A DNA stretch of 46,567 bases from Marinilactibacillus sp042660675 (GCF_042660675.1 NZ_JBHSUL010000007.1:1-46567); one strand, 5' to 3'; positions 23,940-33,354 are shown, counted from the stretch's first letter. Translations and numbers: made by a program. Notes: generated from the letters alone by a model not told the origin.

Positions 23940-26015
23940 CTGTACATCTCAAATAGAGAAAAAGTTATATTAGAATTATTGTTGAATCAAAAAAACGGAA
24001 TCACGATCAATTATCTAGCTAGCCAATTGGATGTGAGTACGCGGACTGTTTACCGTGAGTTATCTAGTATTGAAAGTACACTAGCCCAATATCAGTTGAA
24101 GCTATATAAAAAAAATGAAGGGTACTTCATTAAAGGAAATAAAGGATTTATAGAAGAACTGAAATCGGAACTCTACAGTGCATCTGACGAACTGACCACC
24201 CAAAAAAGACAGAGTTTGCTTATGATCACGCTGCTTCTGGAAGAAGAAGAGCTGAAAACAGAATCGTTGGCGTATGATTTGAAAGTGAGTACAGGTACAG
24301 TGCAGCAAGATTTGCAAATAATAGAAGATATTTTCAAAGAATATGATATTAAAATTGTAAAAAGAAAAGCTCGCGGAATCAAAGTGATCTCTTCTGAAGC
24401 GTCTTTGCGACTCATTGTGAGTGGATTAATTGCAAGTGAACTAAATGAATACAATTTCTTTAAATTATTTGATGAACAGGCAATTATTTCAAAAGATGCA
24501 TTTCATGAAAGTAGAAATCCCTTTTTAGAAGTGTTGGATCCCGATATTATGGAGACGGTTTACCGACTGGTCAGACAGTTTGGGGAATTTCAGTTTGAAG
24601 ACGTCAATGATACCCAACTTCAAAGTTTAATTTTGTTTCTGACGTTTTCAGTCATGCGTATTAAACAAAACCATACTGTTAAACAAGCAATCCACGAGCA
24701 TCAGATTAATGACAAAGTTCGCGAACGTAGCGTAGGGATCTCAAAAGAGATCTTCAATGACCTGAGTGAACGGTATGGATTAAAAACCTTATCACAGGAA
24801 GAAATTGTATTTCTGGCACTCCAGATTGATGGACTGAATGTGCCACTAAGAGATGAATTCTCAGACGATTATGACTTGCAGCTGAGTTTCAAAGTACGTG
24901 AATTGATTCGACTGGTTTCTGAAGATATGTATATGCCGTTTTATCAAGATGAGACATTGTTCCGGGATTTATTCGCTCATATCTCAGCGGCGATCCAGCG
25001 GAACAAAGCACCCATGCCTGAAGTGAATAACCCACTTCTTGAAAAAATCCACGAAGAATACACTGAACTGAGCTCGGTTATCCAGAACCGAATGGCCGGC
25101 TTGTTTCCTGAATTTGAATTTCAGTTCAATGAATTACTATATGTAGTTGTTCATTTCGCTTCAGCATATGAAAGGAATTCCAGTGCGCAATTACTAAATG
25201 TACTGATTATCTGTTCTAGCGGGATGGGGACTGCCAAAATATTGGAAAGTCGTTTGAGGAAAAACGTTCCAGAAGTAACGACTGTTGATGTTTCTAGAAT
25301 TTCGCAGTTACACCAGCTCAATTTCGAACAGTATGATCTGATTTTATCCACGATTTTTCTACAGGGATTTGAAAAAGATTATAAAGTGGTTACGCCATTA
25401 CTAATGGAAGATGAGCTTAAGAGTATTCGTAAGTACATTGAACAAGTGCTACGTGAGAAGATCAAGAAGCTGAGACAAGCTGACAATAGCCTGAAAGTAG
25501 GCGTCGAACACCAGACATTTCAGGATTTCTTTTCAAAAATCACAAAAGTGAACCAATTACTAGAGTCCTTTTCTGTTCAAAAGATAGGCAATTATGATAC
25601 GCTGAGATTGACGTTACAGCAAATCTGTTTAAATTTATCTGGTAGCGTTTTGACTGACCCGCTAGCTGTATCAGAAAAACTTGAAAAAAGAATGGTTACA
25701 GCACCCATAGGTATTCCAAATACTGGTCTAGGTTTGTTTCACTGTGTGCATTCGTCTATTAAAGAGGCGCATTTCAGTATAGTGGATCTTCCAGAATCAT
25801 TTGAAATGATGAATATGGAAAGAAAGATAATGAAACTAGATCGTATTTTATTATTACTTGCTCCAGATCCAATGGATGAATTGACACAAGACATGATGGG
25901 AACAATCAGTGCATCTATAGTGGAAAGTGATGCCAATCTGAACTTATTCAACAAAGGATCAGAAAAGCAAATTCAACAGCATTTAAATCAATTGTTTTTA
26001 GAGAAAATAAAGTAG
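23940..26015 (+). CDS. mtlR: Mannitol operon activator MtlR (BglG/PRD type)
   Basis: About 691 aa. The order is N-terminal helix-turn-helix domains ('LASQLDVSTRTVYREL' and 'LAYDLKVSTGTVQQDLQ'), two PRD domains (~190-410), an EIIB-Gat-like domain with Cys ('IICSSGMGTAKILESRL', about residues 420-437) and a C-terminal EIIA-like domain ('GIPNTGLGLFHCVHSSI'). PTS phosphorylation of PRD, EIIB and EIIA parts tunes its activity. The start is unusual: AGAGGTGA at 23926-23933 is well placed for CTG 23940, giving 'xYISNREKVILELL' as in homologues; GTG 23931 lies inside that site, and the frame upstream to 23847 covers the terminator. It sits between mtlA and mtlF, as in other Firmicutes. Confidence 0.9.
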   Translation: MYISNREKVILELLLNQKNGITINYLASQLDVSTRTVYRELSSIESTLAQYQLKLYKKNEGYFIKGNKGFIEELKSELYSASDELTTQKRQSLLMITLLLEEEELKTESLAYDLKVSTGTVQQDLQIIEDIFKEYDIKIVKRKARGIKVISSEASLRLIVSGLIASELNEYNFFKLFDEQAIISKDAFHESRNPFLEVLDPDIMETVYRLVRQFGEFQFEDVNDTQLQSLILFLTFSVMRIKQNHTVKQAIHEHQINDKVRERSVGISKEIFNDLSERYGLKTLSQEEIVFLALQIDGLNVPLRDEFSDDYDLQLSFKVRELIRLVSEDMYMPFYQDETLFRDLFAHISAAIQRNKAPMPEVNNPLLEKIHEEYTELSSVIQNRMAGLFPEFEFQFNELLYVVVHFASAYERNSSAQLLNVLIICSSGMGTAKILESRLRKNVPEVTTVDVSRISQLHQLNFEQYDLILSTIFLQGFEKDYKVVTPLLMEDELKSIRKYIEQVLREKIKKLRQADNSLKVGVEHQTFQDFFSKITKVNQLLESFSVQKIGNYDTLRLTLQQICLNLSGSVLTDPLAVSEKLEKRMVTAPIGIPNTGLGLFHCVHSSIKEAHFSIVDLPESFEMMNMERKIMKLDRILLLLAPDPMDELTQDMMGTISASIVESDANLNLFNKGSEKQIQQHLNQLFLEKIK

Positions 26016-26023
26016 GAGAGATG

Positions 26024-26473
26024 ATGAATATGACGATTTTAAGAGAAGAAAATGTAGTTTTAAACCAAACGTTCAGCAATAAAGAAGAAGCAATCAGAAA
26101 AGCAGGTCAATTGCTAGTTGATGGTGGCTACGTTCAGCCAGAATATATTGAATCTATGCTTGAAAGAGAAGAAACAGTGTCTACTTTTATGGGGAATTTT
26201 ATTGCAATCCCTCATGGTAAGGAAGACGCCAAGCAACTGATCGACAAAACAGGTATTTCAGTTGTTCAAGTGCCGAACGGTATCAACTTTGGAGAAGAAG
26301 GAGAAGATAAGCTTGCGATGATCCTAATTGGAATTGCAGGGGCAGGAGATGATCATTTAGAAGTGCTTTCTCAAATAGCGATCTATTGTTCAGAAATTGA
26401 AAATGTCACAAAACTGGCAGATGCAAAATCTGAAAAAGAAATCGTACAATTATTGGGAGGTATCGAAGGATAA
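26024..26473 (+). CDS. mtlF: Mannitol PTS component EIIA
   Basis: 149 aa, cytoplasmic. It carries the phosphoryl group from HPr to the EIIB domain of MtlA. The EIIA-Mtl/Fru fold is seen in 'EEAIRKAGQLLVDGGYVQPEYIESMLERE' with the phosphorylated His64 in 'FIAIPHGKED'. GGAG at 26015-26018 favours ATG 26024; ATG 26021 and ATG 26030 are also in frame. It begins just after the mtlR stop and its stop shares a base with the mtlD start, so mtlR, mtlF and mtlD form one transcription and translation unit. Confidence 0.93.
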   Translation: MNMTILREENVVLNQTFSNKEEAIRKAGQLLVDGGYVQPEYIESMLEREETVSTFMGNFIAIPHGKEDAKQLIDKTGISVVQVPNGINFGEEGEDKLAMILIGIAGAGDDHLEVLSQIAIYCSEIENVTKLADAKSEKEIVQLLGGIEG

Positions 26474-27624
26474 TGCTGACAGTACATTTTGGAGCAGGAA
26501 ATATTGGTCGAGGATTTATTGGTGAGATTTTGAATCAAAATAATTCTCGTATTGCTTTCGTAGATGTGAATAAACAAGTGATCGACGCTTTGAACGAACA
26601 AAAAGAGTACACCATTGAAGAAGCGTCAGAAGAAAATCGATTGATCCTAGTTAACAATGTTTATGGAATCAATAATGCAGAAAACCCAGATGAAGTAGTC
26701 GATGAGATTGTAAATGCGGATTTGATTACAACAGCTATTGGACCGAATATCCTACCTAGAATCGCTCCACTAATCGCAAAAGGAATCCAAAAGAGACATC
26801 AAGCAGATCGTAAAGATCCATTAGATGTTGTAGCTTGTGAAAATATGATTGGTGGCAGTAGCTTTTTGAAAGCTGAAGTATTGAAGCATATTGAAGATGC
26901 TGAAGTAATCGACTATATCGAAAAGTACATTGGATTTCCGGATGCGGCAGTTGATAGAATCGTGCCCCAACAGACACATGAAGATCCATTAAAAGTAACC
27001 GTCGAACCGTATAAAGAATGGGTCATCAGTTCAACACAATCTAAAAACTCTAAGTTGAAATTAGACCATGTGCATTACGTCAAAGACCTTGAACCGTACA
27101 TTGAAAGAAAGTTATTCACGGTAAATACTGGGCATGCAACAGTAGCTTATAACGGGGCCTTTGCTGGTTATAATACAATCGATGAATCTTTAAAAGATCA
27201 AGCAGTACTTGATGAGGTGAAGAGCGTCCTTAAAGAAACAGGTGCGCTATTGGTTGAAAAATGGTCGTTTGACCCCGAAGAGCATGAAGCTTACATTGAA
27301 AAAATCATTTCACGTTTTGAAAATCCAAGATTATCTGATGCAGTTACTCGAGTGGGCAGAACGCCTATCCGAAAATTAGGATACGACGAACGATTTATCA
27401 GACCAATCAGAGAAGCATCTGAAAGAGGTCTCGCTGTTGATTTTCTTGTCAGTACAGTAGGTAAAGCTTTACACTATAACGATGTTGCTGATGAGGAAAG
27501 TGTAAAACTTCAGGCTAACCTTAAAGAGCAAACAATACCTGAAGTGGTAAAAGATGTAACTGGACTTCAAGACGAAAGATTGATTGAAAAAATTGTCACA
27601 GTCTATGAAGCGTTAAAAAAGTAA
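26473..27624 (+). CDS. mtlD: Mannitol-1-phosphate 5-dehydrogenase
   Basis: 383 aa, cytoplasmic. It oxidises mannitol-1-phosphate to fructose-6-phosphate with NAD+, feeding glycolysis and, through GlmS, amino-sugar synthesis. N-terminal Rossmann fold 'VHFGAGNIGRGFIGEIL' (residues 3-19) and the family's catalytic region with 'KLFTVNTGHATVAYNG' (about 213-228), which carries the conserved Lys and His-Asn elements. Its ATG overlaps the mtlF stop (TAATG), indicating coupling. A strong terminator follows. Mannitol oxidation yields an extra NADH compared with glucose, which would suit a cell with an additional electron outlet. Confidence 0.96.
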   Translation: MLTVHFGAGNIGRGFIGEILNQNNSRIAFVDVNKQVIDALNEQKEYTIEEASEENRLILVNNVYGINNAENPDEVVDEIVNADLITTAIGPNILPRIAPLIAKGIQKRHQADRKDPLDVVACENMIGGSSFLKAEVLKHIEDAEVIDYIEKYIGFPDAAVDRIVPQQTHEDPLKVTVEPYKEWVISSTQSKNSKLKLDHVHYVKDLEPYIERKLFTVNTGHATVAYNGAFAGYNTIDESLKDQAVLDEVKSVLKETGALLVEKWSFDPEEHEAYIEKIISRFENPRLSDAVTRVGRTPIRKLGYDERFIRPIREASERGLAVDFLVSTVGKALHYNDVADEESVKLQANLKEQTIPEVVKDVTGLQDERLIEKIVTVYEALKK

Positions 27625-27640
27625 AAGAAGCGACCTAAAT

Positions 27641-27696
27641 AAATAATGATTAATATAACTAACTAATTATATTGTTATATTAATCATTATTTTTTA
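27641..27696 (+). terminator. Terminator of the mtl operon
   Basis: A 19-bp perfect stem (AAATAATGATTAATATAAC with its complement at 27674-27692) is followed by T. The stem is AT-rich but long. Confidence 0.85.
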
Positions 27697-27911
27697 ATTG
27701 TGTAGATTTCACTTTTTTATCGCACCTAAATAGTAAAATCACCTTTAATAATAGGGTTATTTTAAAGTGGAATAAAATATATGGAATTTCTTGAGGGAAA
27801 TTTGATTGTTATAAAAACTTTTATATGGTACCATAATCTTGAAAGAAAAATTTGTCTTACTGTCTTGAAAAGTTCGGGACAGGGAATACGTATATTAGGG
27901 GGAGCAAGAAA

Positions 27912-28466
27912 ATGGATTACAAAAAATTAGTGGGGCTTTTAACTGTATCGGGATTACTACTAGGTGCATGTAACTCTGGTGAAGAGGACGCTGCAACTGA
28001 GCCAGAAACAGAAACAGGAACTGACACAACAGATGAGTCAGCAACTGAAACAGAAGATTCAAGTGATAGCGCAATGGACATCATTGATGACATCGACTCT
28101 GACAGTTTAAGCTATACTTCTGCAATTGAATTAGAAATTGTTGGAGCACAATGGACTGCAGATGGATATGTCTATTCTCCAGTAAGTGGAGAAGCCGTTG
28201 TTACTGGATCTGTTGCTGCAACAGAAGAAGGGGTTGAACCCGTTGCTTATGTGATCTCTGACGGAGAAGTTATCGAAAAACCTGCTGTTGAAGAAGGCGG
28301 ATTTACCTACGCTGTACCGACACCGGAAGAAGATATGACTTTTGAAGTTGGCGTTTCAGATGATGATAGCTGGGAAGTTGGAGACGAAGCGAACGCAGAA
28401 GATTTAGTTCGTCACGAAACAATTATCGTATCTTCAGAGGAAGCAGCACCTGCAGAAGAAGAGTAA
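27912..28466 (+). CDS. Acidic lipoprotein of unknown function
   Basis: 184 aa. The lipoprotein signal peptide has lipobox LGAC with lipidated Cys at residue 20. A linker of about 45 residues of almost only Glu, Asp, Thr, Ser and Ala follows, then a domain of ~100 residues ('ISYTSAIELEIVGAQWTADGYVYSPVSGEAVVTGSVAAT'-like beta-rich segments, split here by the text) that may be an immunoglobulin-like fold, and another Glu/Ala-rich tail. It is very acidic overall. ATG 27912 has AGGGGGAG seven bases upstream; the upstream ATG at 27852 has no such site. A palindrome TATGGTACCATA lies at 27824-27835. I recognise no family; a surface or cell-wall-associated role is inference from the signal only. Confidence 0.75.
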   Translation: MDYKKLVGLLTVSGLLLGACNSGEEDAATEPETETGTDTTDESATETEDSSDSAMDIIDDIDSDSLSYTSAIELEIVGAQWTADGYVYSPVSGEAVVTGSVAATEEGVEPVAYVISDGEVIEKPAVEEGGFTYAVPTPEEDMTFEVGVSDDDSWEVGDEANAEDLVRHETIIVSSEEAAPAEEE

Positions 28467-28489
28467 GCATTCATTAAAAAATAGTATTG

Positions 28490-28524
28490 ACCGGAGTTTC
28501 CTTTCGAGGAAACTTCGGTTTTTT
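28490..28524 (+). terminator. Terminator after the acidic lipoprotein gene
   Basis: The stem ACCGGAGTTTCC / GGAAACTTCGGT (one mismatch) is followed by TTTTTT. Confidence 0.85.
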
Positions 28525-28618
28525 GTGTTCAATTAAAAGCGTTTAAAGGACAGATATTCACGAATTCTTAACATTTTTTTGATAGACTGAGTAGACAAAA
28601 TAAAAAGGAATGATTCTT

Positions 28619-29020
28619 GTGCAATGGATCCAAAAAATGCTTTTTTATATGAATGGACGCTACGGAATAGATGAGCTTTCAAAAGTATTACTGATGTTAG
28701 GGTTAATTATCAATGTACTTTCTAACTTTATAGGCGGAATGATTCTTTCAGTTATAGGGATTGCGTTGATTGCCTATGCTGTTTTACGCATATTATCTAA
28801 AGAAAAAACAAATCGTTACAAAGAATACAGATATTATAGTGCAATGAAACAAAATCTTACGACAAAAATTCAAAAACTGAAAAATAGACAAGCACAAAGA
28901 AAAGTCTATAAATTCTATACTTGTTCAAAGTGTAAGAAAGCGGTTCGTGTACCTAAAGGTAAAGGTAAAATTAAAATTACTTGTCCAAGCTGTAGAAATC
29001 AATTTATCAAGAAAACCTAA
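28619..29020 (+). CDS. Small membrane protein with C-terminal zinc ribbon
   Basis: 133 aa. Two hydrophobic stretches ('VLLMLGLIINVLSNFIGGMILSVIGIALIAYAVL', residues ~20-55, split by a glycine pair) are followed by a basic segment and a zinc ribbon with Cys102, Cys105, Cys122 and Cys125 (CxxC...CxxC) at the C-terminus. GTG 28619 lies nine bases after AAGGA; ATG 28610 directly abuts it. I recognise the general plan from uncharacterised Lactobacillales proteins but know no function. A role as a membrane-tethered RNA- or protein-binding factor is possible and untested. It stands alone between a terminator and the pth promoter. Confidence 0.7.
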   Translation: MQWIQKMLFYMNGRYGIDELSKVLLMLGLIINVLSNFIGGMILSVIGIALIAYAVLRILSKEKTNRYKEYRYYSAMKQNLTTKIQKLKNRQAQRKVYKFYTCSKCKKAVRVPKGKGKIKITCPSCRNQFIKKT

Positions 29021-29086
29021 AGCATCGAGCATGGCTTTTGTCGTGACCTAATGTAAGTTAGAAAGATGTTATTCGTTATACGACTA

Positions 29087-29095
29087 TGGTATAAT
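29087..29095 (+). promoter_or_regulatory. pth promoter (extended -10)
   Basis: TGGTATAAT at 29087-29095 is a perfect extended -10; the -35 region is weak. The same TGGTATAAT occurs before yabR (37056-37063). Confidence 0.6.
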
Positions 29096-29124
29096 TAGAG
29101 GTAAGAGAACAATAAATAAAAATA

Positions 29125-29157
29125 AAAGTCTGAACGGTTTATCTGTTCAGCTTTTTT
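29125..29157 (+). terminator. Terminator-like hairpin in the pth leader
   Basis: The stem CTGAAC / GTTCAG, extended by AAAAG / CTTTT around a bulge, is followed by TTTTTT. It lies between the extended -10 (29087-29095) and the pth start codon, so it may be an attenuator or end a short RNA of about 55 bases. Confidence 0.55.
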
Positions 29158-29193
29158 GCATGTATATATCAAAAAATCAAGAGGAGTTTGAAT

Positions 29194-29754
29194 ATGAAAT
29201 TAGTGATTGGCCTAGGAAATCCGGGTGCAAAATATAGTGATACGAAACATAACATCGGTTTTATCGCTTTAGATGAATTAGCTTACCAGTTGGGTTTAGC
29301 ATTTAACAAAAGTAAATTTGAGTCTGTCTATGCTGAAGGGCGGATTGGTTCGGAGAAAGTCTTACTGATCAAACCACAGACTTACATGAATGATTCTGGA
29401 AGATCTATTAGACCTTGGATGGATTATTATGATTTGACAGAAGAAGATATCGTCATTGTATATGATGATATGGACCTTCCTGCTGGTAAAGTTCGTCTGA
29501 GAACAAAGGGAAGTGCTGGAGGACATAATGGAATCAAAAGCCTTATCCAGCACATTGGCACAAAAGAATTTAATCGTATTCGAATCGGTGTAGGTAGACC
29601 CTACCCAAGCCAGTCAGTTGTCTCTCATGTACTAAGTGGATTTGAAAAAGAGGTGCATCAAGATATGCTTGAAGCCGTTAAAGTGACTGCTGATGCTGTG
29701 AAGTACTGGTCAGAAGGCAAAAGCTTTCAAGACACGATGACAAAATTCAATTAA
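29194..29754 (+). CDS. pth: Peptidyl-tRNA hydrolase
   Basis: 186 aa, cytoplasmic. It releases peptides from prematurely detached peptidyl-tRNA. The N-terminus 'MKLVIGLGNPGAKYSDTKHNIGF' contains the catalytic His20 region and Asn10; 'LLIKPQTYMNDSGRS' and 'VIVYDDMDLPAGKVRLR' with 'GSAGGHNGIKSL' are further signatures. ATG 29194 has GAGGAG seven bases upstream; the in-frame TTG at 29188 is too close. The pth-mfd order is that of Bacillus (spoVC-mfd) and begins the conserved block running to hpt. Confidence 0.97.
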   Translation: MKLVIGLGNPGAKYSDTKHNIGFIALDELAYQLGLAFNKSKFESVYAEGRIGSEKVLLIKPQTYMNDSGRSIRPWMDYYDLTEEDIVIVYDDMDLPAGKVRLRTKGSAGGHNGIKSLIQHIGTKEFNRIRIGVGRPYPSQSVVSHVLSGFEKEVHQDMLEAVKVTADAVKYWSEGKSFQDTMTKFN

Positions 29755-29811
29755 GTTAAAGACCTTAAATCATAAACGAGTAGGTATTTCAGAAAAAGGA
29801 GAAGGAAACTA

Positions 29812-32800
29812 TTGTCTACTATAACGAATTTTTTAATAGAAAAACCATCGATTCAAACAGTCTTCTCTCGTATAGGGGAACGACAGACGCAGCTTGTTAC
29901 GGGGATTGCCGGATCAGCTAGATCATTATTTCTTTCTTCTTTGTTGAAAGAAAAGCAGAAACAAATCGTGATTGTTACACAGAATTTGTATCACGCCAAC
30001 CAATTATTGACAGATTTCACTGGTCTCGTTCCTGATGACCAGTTATTTGTATTTTCAGTAGATGATATGATTCATGCAGAAATGGCGATTGCGTCTCCGG
30101 AGGCCAGAGCAGAAAGAGTGCAGGCACTGGATTATCTCGTATCAGGAAAACCCGGCATTGTTATTGTGCCTTTAGCAGGCGTTCGCAAATTATTGCCGCC
30201 AAAAGAGGTATTTGAGCAGTCGCATATTACGATTGAACTAGGATCAGAGGTCGAGTTTGATCAATTGGCAGATACATTAGTGAGAATGGGTTACCGTAGA
30301 GAGCAAAAAGTTGCGGCACCAGGAGAATTCAGTGTGCGCGGGGGAATTGTCGATATTTACCCATTAACTGAAGAACACCCTGTTCGAATAGAATTCTTTG
30401 ATATTGAAGTCGACTCAATGAGGTATTTTAATGCAGATACACAAAGATCTATTGGTAATGCAAAAAAACTTTCGATCCTTCCAGCGACAGATTTTCTGAT
30501 AACAAAAAATCAGATGGCACCAGCAGCTGAGAAATTGAAAAAAGCTTTATCCAAAAACTTGGTAAAAATAGAAGATCATGAAGAAAAGCAGAAACTAAGT
30601 AAAAATATTCAGGCGGTCATTACGGCTCTTGAAGACGGTGAACAGCCAGATGAGCTGGTGAAATTCAGAGACTTTCTATATGAAAAACCAGCTTCTGTAA
30701 TGGATTATACAACTGAAGATGCCATTATCGTAATGGATGAATATCCAAGAGTTCTCGAAAGAGATGCTTTCTCAGATGAGGAAGAAGCAGAATGGGTGAC
30801 CGCACAACTAGAGCAAAGACAAATACTTCAAGGACAATCTTTTTCAAATGATTTTAAAACAGAAATCAAAAAGCATCATCAAGACACTATCCATTTTGCG
30901 CTTTTTCAAAAAGGAATGGGTGGATTGAAATTTGATGCGATTCATCCTTTTCAGTATAGAAGTATGCAGCAATTCTTTGGACAGATGCATCTGTTAAAAA
31001 CCGAAATGGATCGTTGGGAGAAACAGGGCTACACAGTAGTTGTGATGACAGTTGACGAAGACCGTGCAGATAAAGTGAATCGGACTCTTTTAGACTTTGA
31101 AATCCCAAGTGTACTGTCAGATGATCAAACTATTGTTGAAAAAAGAATTCAAGTAATTCCTTCCACTGTTCAACACGGATTTGAACTTCCTACAGAGAAG
31201 TTAGCTGTACTGACTGAAAAAGAACTCTTTAACCGTGTGAATAAGAAAAGAGCACGACGTCAGAATATTTCGAATGCAGAAAGACTGAAAAGTTACTCGG
31301 AACTAAGTCCTGGAGATTTTGTAGTTCACGTCAATCATGGTATCGGTCAGTATACAGGTATGGAGACAATGGAAATTGGTGGCGTGCATCAGGACTATAT
31401 GTCTGTCGTTTACGACAATGAATCCAAGTTATTTATCCCAGTCACACAAATTAACTTGCTTCAAAAGTACGTGTCTTCTGAAGGAAAGACGCCTAAAATC
31501 AATAAACTTGGTGGAACGGCCTGGTCTAAAACGAAACGAAAAGTTGCGAGTCAGGTAGAAGATATTGCTGATGATTTGATCGAACTATATGCAGAGAGAG
31601 AACGAAAAACAGGCTATCCATTCTCCAAAGATAACGCTTATCAATACGAATTTGATGATGCTTTCCCATACACGGAGACAGATGATCAGATACGTTCAAT
31701 CAAAGAAGTTAAGCGAGATATGGAAAAAGACAAGCCAATGGATCGTCTGCTTGTAGGAGATGTTGGATACGGTAAAACAGAAGTAGCTATGCGTGCGATT
31801 TTTAAAGCCGTGCAAGACGGTAAGCAAGCAGCAATTTTGGTCCCAACGACTGTACTAGCGCAACAGCATTATGAAACGATGGTAGAGCGTTTCAGCGATT
31901 TCCCTGTTGAGATTGGATTGATGAGTCGTTTCAGAACAAGTCAACAGATCAAGAAAGTGAAAGATGGATTACGTAAAGGACAAGTAGACATTGTTGTTGG
32001 GACACACAGAGTACTTTCTAAAGATGTTGAGTTACAAGATTTAGGATTACTTGTGGTAGATGAGGAGCAACGTTTTGGTGTTAAACACAAAGAGCGACTA
32101 AAACAACTGAAAAATGAAGTAGATGTCTTGACGCTGACAGCAACTCCGATTCCAAGAACCTTGCATATGTCGATGCTGGGGGTTCGAGATTTATCTGTTA
32201 TTGAAACACCACCGGCTAACCGTTATCCTGTTCAAACCTACGTTATGGAAATGAACGGAGCAGTCGTTGCTGAAGCTATGAAACGAGAAATCGCTCGTGG
32301 AGGACAAGTGTTTTATCTGCATAACCGAGTGAGTACGATCGAACAAAGAGCCGAAGAGCTTCAACAACTTGTACCAGATGCTAAAATAGGTATTGCGCAT
32401 GGTCAAATGACAGAAGGTCAGCTTGAGAATGTTCTATTTGAATTTATTCAAGGAGAATATGACGTGCTCGTCACAACGACCATCATTGAAACAGGTATCG
32501 ATATGCCCAATGTGAACACATTGTTAGTAGAAGATGCTGACCGAATGGGTCTATCTCAGTTGTATCAGTTAAGAGGGCGCGTTGGGAGAAGTAGTAGGGT
32601 AGCCTATGCTTATTTTATGCATCAACCGAACAAAATTCTGACTGAAGTGAGTGAAAAAAGACTGCAAGCCATCAAGGATTTCACAGAATTAGGATCAGGA
32701 TTCAAGATTGCTATGCGAGACTTATCTATTCGTGGAGCCGGAAATCTACTTGGACAGCAGCAACATGGCTTTATCGATTCAGTTGGATTTGATTTGTATT

Positions 32801-33354
32801 CTCAAATGCTTTCTGAAGCCGTTGCTAGAAAACGTGGAGATAAAACGCAGCATCATACAAACGTTGAGCTTGACCTTGCAGTTGACGCTTATCTTCCGGA
32901 AACCTATGTAGAAGATGAAAGACAGAAAATCGAACTTTATAAACGAATCAGAGAATTCTCAAGTGATGAAGATTACGTTGAACTTCAAGATGAATTGATC
33001 GATCGTTTCGGTGACTATCCGCAAGAAGTCGCAGATTTACTGACAATCGGTCAGTTGAAAATGTATAGTGATCTCGCGCTAGTTAGTACGATCAAGCGTG
33101 GAAAAGGGAAAGTAACCGTCACGTTCTCAAAAGAAGGAACACAAAGCTTGCCTTTACCTGAAGTCTTTAAAGCGTTGAAATCTATTCAATTAAAAACAGA
33201 CATGCATACAAATGAGTTATTGAGTATTGACTTCAAAATATCCCTTAAAATGGTGGCCAACGAATGGTTGGATGTGCTCGTATTGTTTACTAAAACAGTT
33301 GCTGAATACAGAGCTAGTAAAACAGAAACCGTGGTAGGTCAGGAAAATGAGTAA
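29812..33354 (+). CDS. mfd: Transcription-repair coupling factor Mfd
   Basis: 1180 aa, the full usual length. Mfd removes RNA polymerase stalled at DNA lesions and recruits UvrA. Order: UvrB-homologous N-terminal region ('APGEFSVRGGIVDIYPL', ~165-190), RNA-polymerase-interacting domain ('LSPGDFVVHVNHGIGQYTGMETM', ~500-525), RecG-like helicase with Walker A 'GDVGYGKTEVAMRA' and the DEEQ box ('LLVVDEEQRFGVKHKE'), 'TLTATPIPRTLHMS', 'QLRGRVGRSSRVAYAYF', and the C-terminal TRCF domain. Start is TTG 29812 with AAGGAGAAGGA upstream. It overlaps the next gene by eight bases. Confidence 0.97.
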   Translation: MSTITNFLIEKPSIQTVFSRIGERQTQLVTGIAGSARSLFLSSLLKEKQKQIVIVTQNLYHANQLLTDFTGLVPDDQLFVFSVDDMIHAEMAIASPEARAERVQALDYLVSGKPGIVIVPLAGVRKLLPPKEVFEQSHITIELGSEVEFDQLADTLVRMGYRREQKVAAPGEFSVRGGIVDIYPLTEEHPVRIEFFDIEVDSMRYFNADTQRSIGNAKKLSILPATDFLITKNQMAPAAEKLKKALSKNLVKIEDHEEKQKLSKNIQAVITALEDGEQPDELVKFRDFLYEKPASVMDYTTEDAIIVMDEYPRVLERDAFSDEEEAEWVTAQLEQRQILQGQSFSNDFKTEIKKHHQDTIHFALFQKGMGGLKFDAIHPFQYRSMQQFFGQMHLLKTEMDRWEKQGYTVVVMTVDEDRADKVNRTLLDFEIPSVLSDDQTIVEKRIQVIPSTVQHGFELPTEKLAVLTEKELFNRVNKKRARRQNISNAERLKSYSELSPGDFVVHVNHGIGQYTGMETMEIGGVHQDYMSVVYDNESKLFIPVTQINLLQKYVSSEGKTPKINKLGGTAWSKTKRKVASQVEDIADDLIELYAERERKTGYPFSKDNAYQYEFDDAFPYTETDDQIRSIKEVKRDMEKDKPMDRLLVGDVGYGKTEVAMRAIFKAVQDGKQAAILVPTTVLAQQHYETMVERFSDFPVEIGLMSRFRTSQQIKKVKDGLRKGQVDIVVGTHRVLSKDVELQDLGLLVVDEEQRFGVKHKERLKQLKNEVDVLTLTATPIPRTLHMSMLGVRDLSVIETPPANRYPVQTYVMEMNGAVVAEAMKREIARGGQVFYLHNRVSTIEQRAEELQQLVPDAKIGIAHGQMTEGQLENVLFEFIQGEYDVLVTTTIIETGIDMPNVNTLLVEDADRMGLSQLYQLRGRVGRSSRVAYAYFMHQPNKILTEVSEKRLQAIKDFTELGSGFKIAMRDLSIRGAGNLLGQQQHGFIDSVGFDLYSQMLSEAVARKRGDKTQHHTNVELDLAVDAYLPETYVEDERQKIELYKRIREFSSDEDYVELQDELIDRFGDYPQEVADLLTIGQLKMYSDLALVSTIKRGKGKVTVTFSKEGTQSLPLPEVFKALKSIQLKTDMHTNELLSIDFKISLKMVANEWLDVLVLFTKTVAEYRASKTETVVGQENE

